Shown here: in pieces, positions 61,358-64,000 of the stretch
Layout: the number at the start of each line of letters is the position of its first letter
Position numbering within the stretch: position 1 is the first letter of the stretch
Assembly (NCBI RefSeq): GCF_014635325.1
Contig: NZ_BMCT01000002.1
Coordinates: forward strand, 434,001 to 498,000
Direction: 5' to 3'
Source of the DNA: Azorhizobium oxalatiphilum
Lineage (GTDB): Bacteria > Pseudomonadota > Alphaproteobacteria > Rhizobiales > Xanthobacteraceae
DNA length: 64,000 nucleotides
The notes under the pieces: model-generated
Database searches by the model: none
Told to the model about the DNA's origin: nothing
Seen by the model: the letters and a program-made list of their open reading frames with translations, nothing else
Program-made: the position numbers and the translations under genes

Positions 61358-61388
61358 CGTCATGCCCGGGGCAAGCCCGGGCATGACG
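61358..61388. repeat. dispersed palindromic repeat, single-arm form
   Basis: A 31-base hairpin with mirror arms CGTCATGCCCGGG and CCCGGGCATGACG, the same family as the arms at 4977-5085 and 19741-19854. It lies 25 bases after the acyl-CoA synthetase stop and may serve as its terminator. Confidence 0.8.
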
Positions 61389-61461
61389 GGGATGCACTGT
61401 TACCGGCAAAGGCGGCTTTCGACCCGTTGCGGACGCTCAAGCCTCGTGGTTTCATAGCCAG

Positions 61462-61800
61462 ATGACAATCACCCGAAAGCTCAACGAGGACGAGTTCAGC
61501 GCCTGCTTCGCTCATCCCATGAGCAACGTGACGGAAGATGACGATGCGGTCATAGATATATGGCCGTATGTCGAAGCGATAGACTTGGACGATCTCGTCA
61601 TTACGTCCCTCAATGACGTTCATCACGTCTATCGTGACGCGCATGGACGCTACGATCAGGTGCTCATCGGCACCGAACGCCGCAATGTCTTTCTCGTGAT
61701 CGTCGTTGATTTACAGGCGCAAACCGTTTTCGGGCATGTGCTGCTCGATCTGAACAAGGAATATGGCGTCAGCGGCGGCCATCCGCGCACCGTCACCTGA
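61462..61800 (+). CDS. small hypothetical protein
   Basis: 112 residues; not recognised. It is rich in Asp and Val/Ile and lacks a signal peptide or membrane segment. The N-terminal half is acidic (EDDDAVIDIWPYVEAIDLDDLVI); the second is beta-like (GRYDQVLIGTERRNVFLVIVVDL) and ends GHVLLDLNKEYG. The layout is that of many short Hyphomicrobiales proteins of unknown function. The GC content is lower than in neighbouring genes, and the ribosome site is weak. It lies alone between a repeat and the SDR gene. Confidence 0.6.
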   Translation: MTITRKLNEDEFSACFAHPMSNVTEDDDAVIDIWPYVEAIDLDDLVITSLNDVHHVYRDAHGRYDQVLIGTERRNVFLVIVVDLQAQTVFGHVLLDLNKEYGVSGGHPRTVT

Positions 61801-62012
61801 CCACCCCTTCACGGAACCCGGCGGGTCAGCCTGGATCGCGACCTTGAGCAATTGCCGGCCCCGGATCACACCCGCCCCGGGGATGACGGGCCCTTTTGCC
61901 TGAGCCTGCGTCCCCGTCCTTTGATCGTGGGAGACAACCTCTTCCCATCAAGCCTCCGCCACCAGCCTTCCACCCATCCCCCAAGCCTCCACACAGCAGC
62001 GAGCTTCGTCTC

Positions 62013-62774
62013 ATGAGCCAGGACCTGTCGGGTAAGATCGCCCTCGTCACCGGCGCCAGCCGGGGCATCGGCCGCGCCATCGCGCTGGCGCTGGCGGCGC
62101 GCGGCGCCACCATCGGCGTGCACTATGCCACCGGCGCCGACAAGGCCGCCGAAACGCTGGCCGCGATCGAGGCCGCCGGCGCCGCCGGCTTCCTCGTCGC
62201 CGCCGACCTCTCGGGCGCGCAGCCGTGGGAGAGCGTCACCGCCCAGCTCAGGACCGAGCTGAAGGCGCGCGGCGCCGAAAAGTTCGACATCCTCGTGAAC
62301 AATGCCGGCGTCTCCAAGCGCCTCGCCATCGAGGAGGTGGACGAGGCCGAGTTCGACCGCGTGCTCACTGTGAACCTGAAGGCGCCCTTCTTTCTGATCC
62401 AGTCGCTGGCGCCGCTGCTCAATGACGGCGGGCGCATCGTCAACATCTCGTCCATGGGCACGCGGGCGGCCTATCCCTTCATGGCCACCTACGCCCCCTC
62501 CAAGGCCGGGCTGGAGGCGCTGACCAAGCTGCTGGCGGTGCATTACGGCCCGCGCGGCATCACCGTGAATGCCGTCATGCCCGGCGCCACCGCCACCGAC
62601 ATGAACGCCGTCTCCCGCGACCCCAACGTGCGCGCCGCCACCGCGAAAACCATCGCGCTCGGCCGCGTGGGCGAGCCGGAGGACATCGCCCGTGTGGTGG
62701 CCTTCCTGGCCTCGCCGGACGGCGGCTGGGTGACGGGCCAGATCATCGACGCCAGCGGCGGCCAGCGGCTCTGA
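62013..62774 (+). CDS. short-chain dehydrogenase/reductase, canonical
   Basis: 253 residues from ATG 62013. Unlike the SDR at 4072 it has the complete catalytic set: cofactor motif TGASRGIG (14-20), NNAG (96-99), Ser147 in NISSMG and Tyr160-Lys164 in YAPSK. The C-terminal VTGQIIDASGGQRL is typical. NAD(P)H-dependent oxidation or reduction of a small hydroxyl or keto compound in the cytoplasm is expected. It converges on the racemase gene. Confidence 0.93.
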   Translation: MSQDLSGKIALVTGASRGIGRAIALALAARGATIGVHYATGADKAAETLAAIEAAGAAGFLVAADLSGAQPWESVTAQLRTELKARGAEKFDILVNNAGVSKRLAIEEVDEAEFDRVLTVNLKAPFFLIQSLAPLLNDGGRIVNISSMGTRAAYPFMATYAPSKAGLEALTKLLAVHYGPRGITVNAVMPGATATDMNAVSRDPNVRAATAKTIALGRVGEPEDIARVVAFLASPDGGWVTGQIIDASGGQRL

Positions 62775-62802
62775 GGGGCGCCTCGCTCAATCCATAAAGC
62801 GC

Positions 62803-63516
62803 TCAGGCGGCGCGGCTGCCCGCCGCTCCGTCGAGGGCGAAGGCCACGGCGGCCTCCACATGGATGTCGGCGCTGTCGAAGCCGGGCAGCGCGAGGGCGT
62901 CCGGATCGAGGATCATGCCCAGTTCGGTGCAGCCGAGGATCAGGCTGTCCGCGCCCTCAGCCTGCGCCGCACCGATCAGGCCGACCAGCACCTCGCGCGA
63001 GGCATCCAGCACCTTTCCGGCGCACAGTTCGTTGAAGATAATGTCATGCGTGAGGGTGCGCCCCGCCTCGTCGGGCACCATCACCTCGATGCCGTGGCCG
63101 GCCATGCGCGCCTGATAGAAACCCTGCTCCATGGTGTAGCGGGTGGCGAGCAGCAGCGGCCTGCGGCAGCCCGCCGCCTTCAGGCGCTCGGCGGTGGCGT
63201 CGATCACATGGATCAGCGGCACCGACACCGCTGCCGCCACGGCGGGGGCGACGAGATGCATGGTGACGGCGCAGATCAGCACACTCTCCGCACCGGCCTG
63301 TTCGAGGCCGCGGGCGGCATCGGCGAGATACCGGCCGGCCTCGTCCCAGCGGCCGGCCTTCTGCATGTCCACGATGAGCTGGAAATCCACCGAGCGCATG
63401 AGGATGTCGGCGGAGTGATTGCCGCCCAGACGGTCGCGCACCGCCTCATTGATCTTCCGGTAGTAGATGACCGAGCTTTCGAAGCTCATTCCGGCGATCA
63501 ATCCGAGCTTGCGCAT
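62803..63516 (-). CDS. aspartate/glutamate-racemase family protein, two-cysteine type
   Basis: 237 residues. LGLIAGMSFESSVIYYRKINE at the start, Cys82 in LICAVTMHLVA and Cys196 in LILGCTELGMIL give the two-cysteine, PLP-independent racemase active site. The usual Asn of CANTMH is Val here, which may shift specificity. It isomerises an L- or D-amino acid such as aspartate or glutamate in the cytoplasm. The contrast with the cysteine-free relative at 47794 is clear. It ends next to the SDR gene, convergent. Confidence 0.9.
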   Translation of the reverse strand: MRKLGLIAGMSFESSVIYYRKINEAVRDRLGGNHSADILMRSVDFQLIVDMQKAGRWDEAGRYLADAARGLEQAGAESVLICAVTMHLVAPAVAAAVSVPLIHVIDATAERLKAAGCRRPLLLATRYTMEQGFYQARMAGHGIEVMVPDEAGRTLTHDIIFNELCAGKVLDASREVLVGLIGAAQAEGADSLILGCTELGMILDPDALALPGFDSADIHVEAAVAFALDGAAGSRAA

Positions 63517-63570
63517 ATGTCCCTCGCCTTCAGTCCCTGATCCTGCCGCAGCTATAGCACGGGGCAGGCC

Positions 63571-64000
63571 CTACCCCATCCCCTCCAGCCGGCACAGATG
63601 CAGCCGGTCCTCGCTCCACACCGCCATCTGCGTGCCGTGGAAGGCGAGGCCCACCTTGCCGGGCTTCAGCTCGCCGAGGGACTGTTTCGGGGTCAGCGAC
63701 AGTTGCCCGAACGGCTTGGCCGCACCGGGCCGGAAGAAGGCGACCTTGTTGGTCTTCGCCAGCCGCACCGCTTCATAAGCGTCATCGCCGCTGAACAGCA
63801 GCGCCCCCTCCGGCCGCTCCTGAATGTCGCGCAGTTCGAAGCCCGGCGGCGCCGGGGAAGGCGGCGGTTCGCTCCTGCGGCCGAACAGGCTCTTGAGGAA
63901 GCCGCCACCTTGCGGCGGCGCCGGCGGTTCCGGCTTCGTGAGGCCATAGGTGGCGACGAGATTGGTCTGGAAGGCCGGGCCGTGGTTGAGCATGGTGGCG
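63571..64000 (-). CDS. unrecognised protein, 5' end probably off the right edge
   Basis: At least 140 residues; a Met at 63993 could be the start, but the frame is open to the edge and the first residues (MLNHGPAFQTNLVA) look internal, so the N-terminus is probably missing. A Pro-rich linker (KPEPPAPPQGGGFLKSLFGRRSEPPPSPAPPGF) separates it from a beta-rich C-terminal part (GALLFSGDDAYEAVRL, KVAFFRPG, KVGLAFHGTQMAVWSEDRLHLCRL). No family or role is recognised. Confidence 0.6.
   Translation of the reverse strand, partial: ATMLNHGPAFQTNLVATYGLTKPEPPAPPQGGGFLKSLFGRRSEPPPSPAPPGFELRDIQERPEGALLFSGDDAYEAVRLAKTNKVAFFRPGAAKPFGQLSLTPKQSLGELKPGKVGLAFHGTQMAVWSEDRLHLCRLEGMG

Overview
The window is GC-rich chromosomal DNA from an alphaproteobacterium, most likely Hyphomicrobiales and plausibly Xanthobacteraceae. 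The basis is codon bias, the many NMT1/TauA-type and Dpp-type ABC importers, FCD-type GntR regulators, the short palindromic intergenic repeats and a giant autotransporter; no rRNA or other taxonomic marker is present, so this is inference. I saw no tRNA, rRNA, CRISPR array, integrase or transposase.

Layout. 1-11.8 kb: a divergent catabolic island. A leftward block (SDR, aminotransferase, alpha/beta hydrolase, M20 amidohydrolase, cupin cut by the edge) faces a rightward block (ABC ATPase, class II aldolase, binding protein, two permeases, FMNH2-type LLM monooxygenase), with an FCD-type GntR gene between them. 11.9-22.9 kb: a second NMT1-type importer is co-transcribed leftward with a family III CoA-transferase. 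A divergent PrpR-like sigma-54 activator follows, then an HMG-CoA lyase gene whose 3' end is duplicated around a palindromic element, then arginase with a divergent Lrp/AsnC regulator. Textbook -24/-12 (sigma-54) promoter elements lie in front of the first importer, the CoA-transferase/importer operon and the HMG-CoA lyase gene, with a weaker one in front of the SDR operon. The second importer, the CoA-transferase and the lyase therefore look like one regulon.

22.9-28 kb: a small exported protein, a PAS-GGDEF diguanylate cyclase, a beta-carbonic anhydrase, and a mannonate dehydratase gene (uxuA) with its GntR regulator and a clear operator palindrome. 28.4-41.4 kb: a giant autotransporter (about 3,300 residues, nine ~138-residue passenger repeats, C-terminal beta-barrel) followed by a TPR-containing GT41 (O-GlcNAc-transferase/SPINDLY-like) glycosyltransferase. 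The passenger repeats carry conserved N-X-S/T sequons, so the pair may be a glycosylated-adhesin system. 41.4-45.7 kb: a polytopic membrane protein with an OmpA domain, an unrecognised partner, an acyltransferase-3 and a DUF3829-like exported protein.

45.8-51.1 kb: cobalt-type nitrile hydratase (alpha with a very His/Asp-rich N-terminus, beta, activator), a hydantoin-racemase-like protein lacking both catalytic cysteines, a YcxB-like membrane protein and gamma-glutamyltransferase. 51.5-61.3 kb: a rightward group of VOC protein, zinc-type dehydrogenase and hotdog thioesterase, followed by a complete Dpp/Opp-type ABC importer whose last ATPase gene overlaps an acyl-CoA synthetase gene. This suggests import and CoA activation of an organic acid or amide. 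61.4-64 kb: a small hypothetical, an SDR, a conventional two-cysteine amino-acid racemase and a partial unknown gene at the edge.
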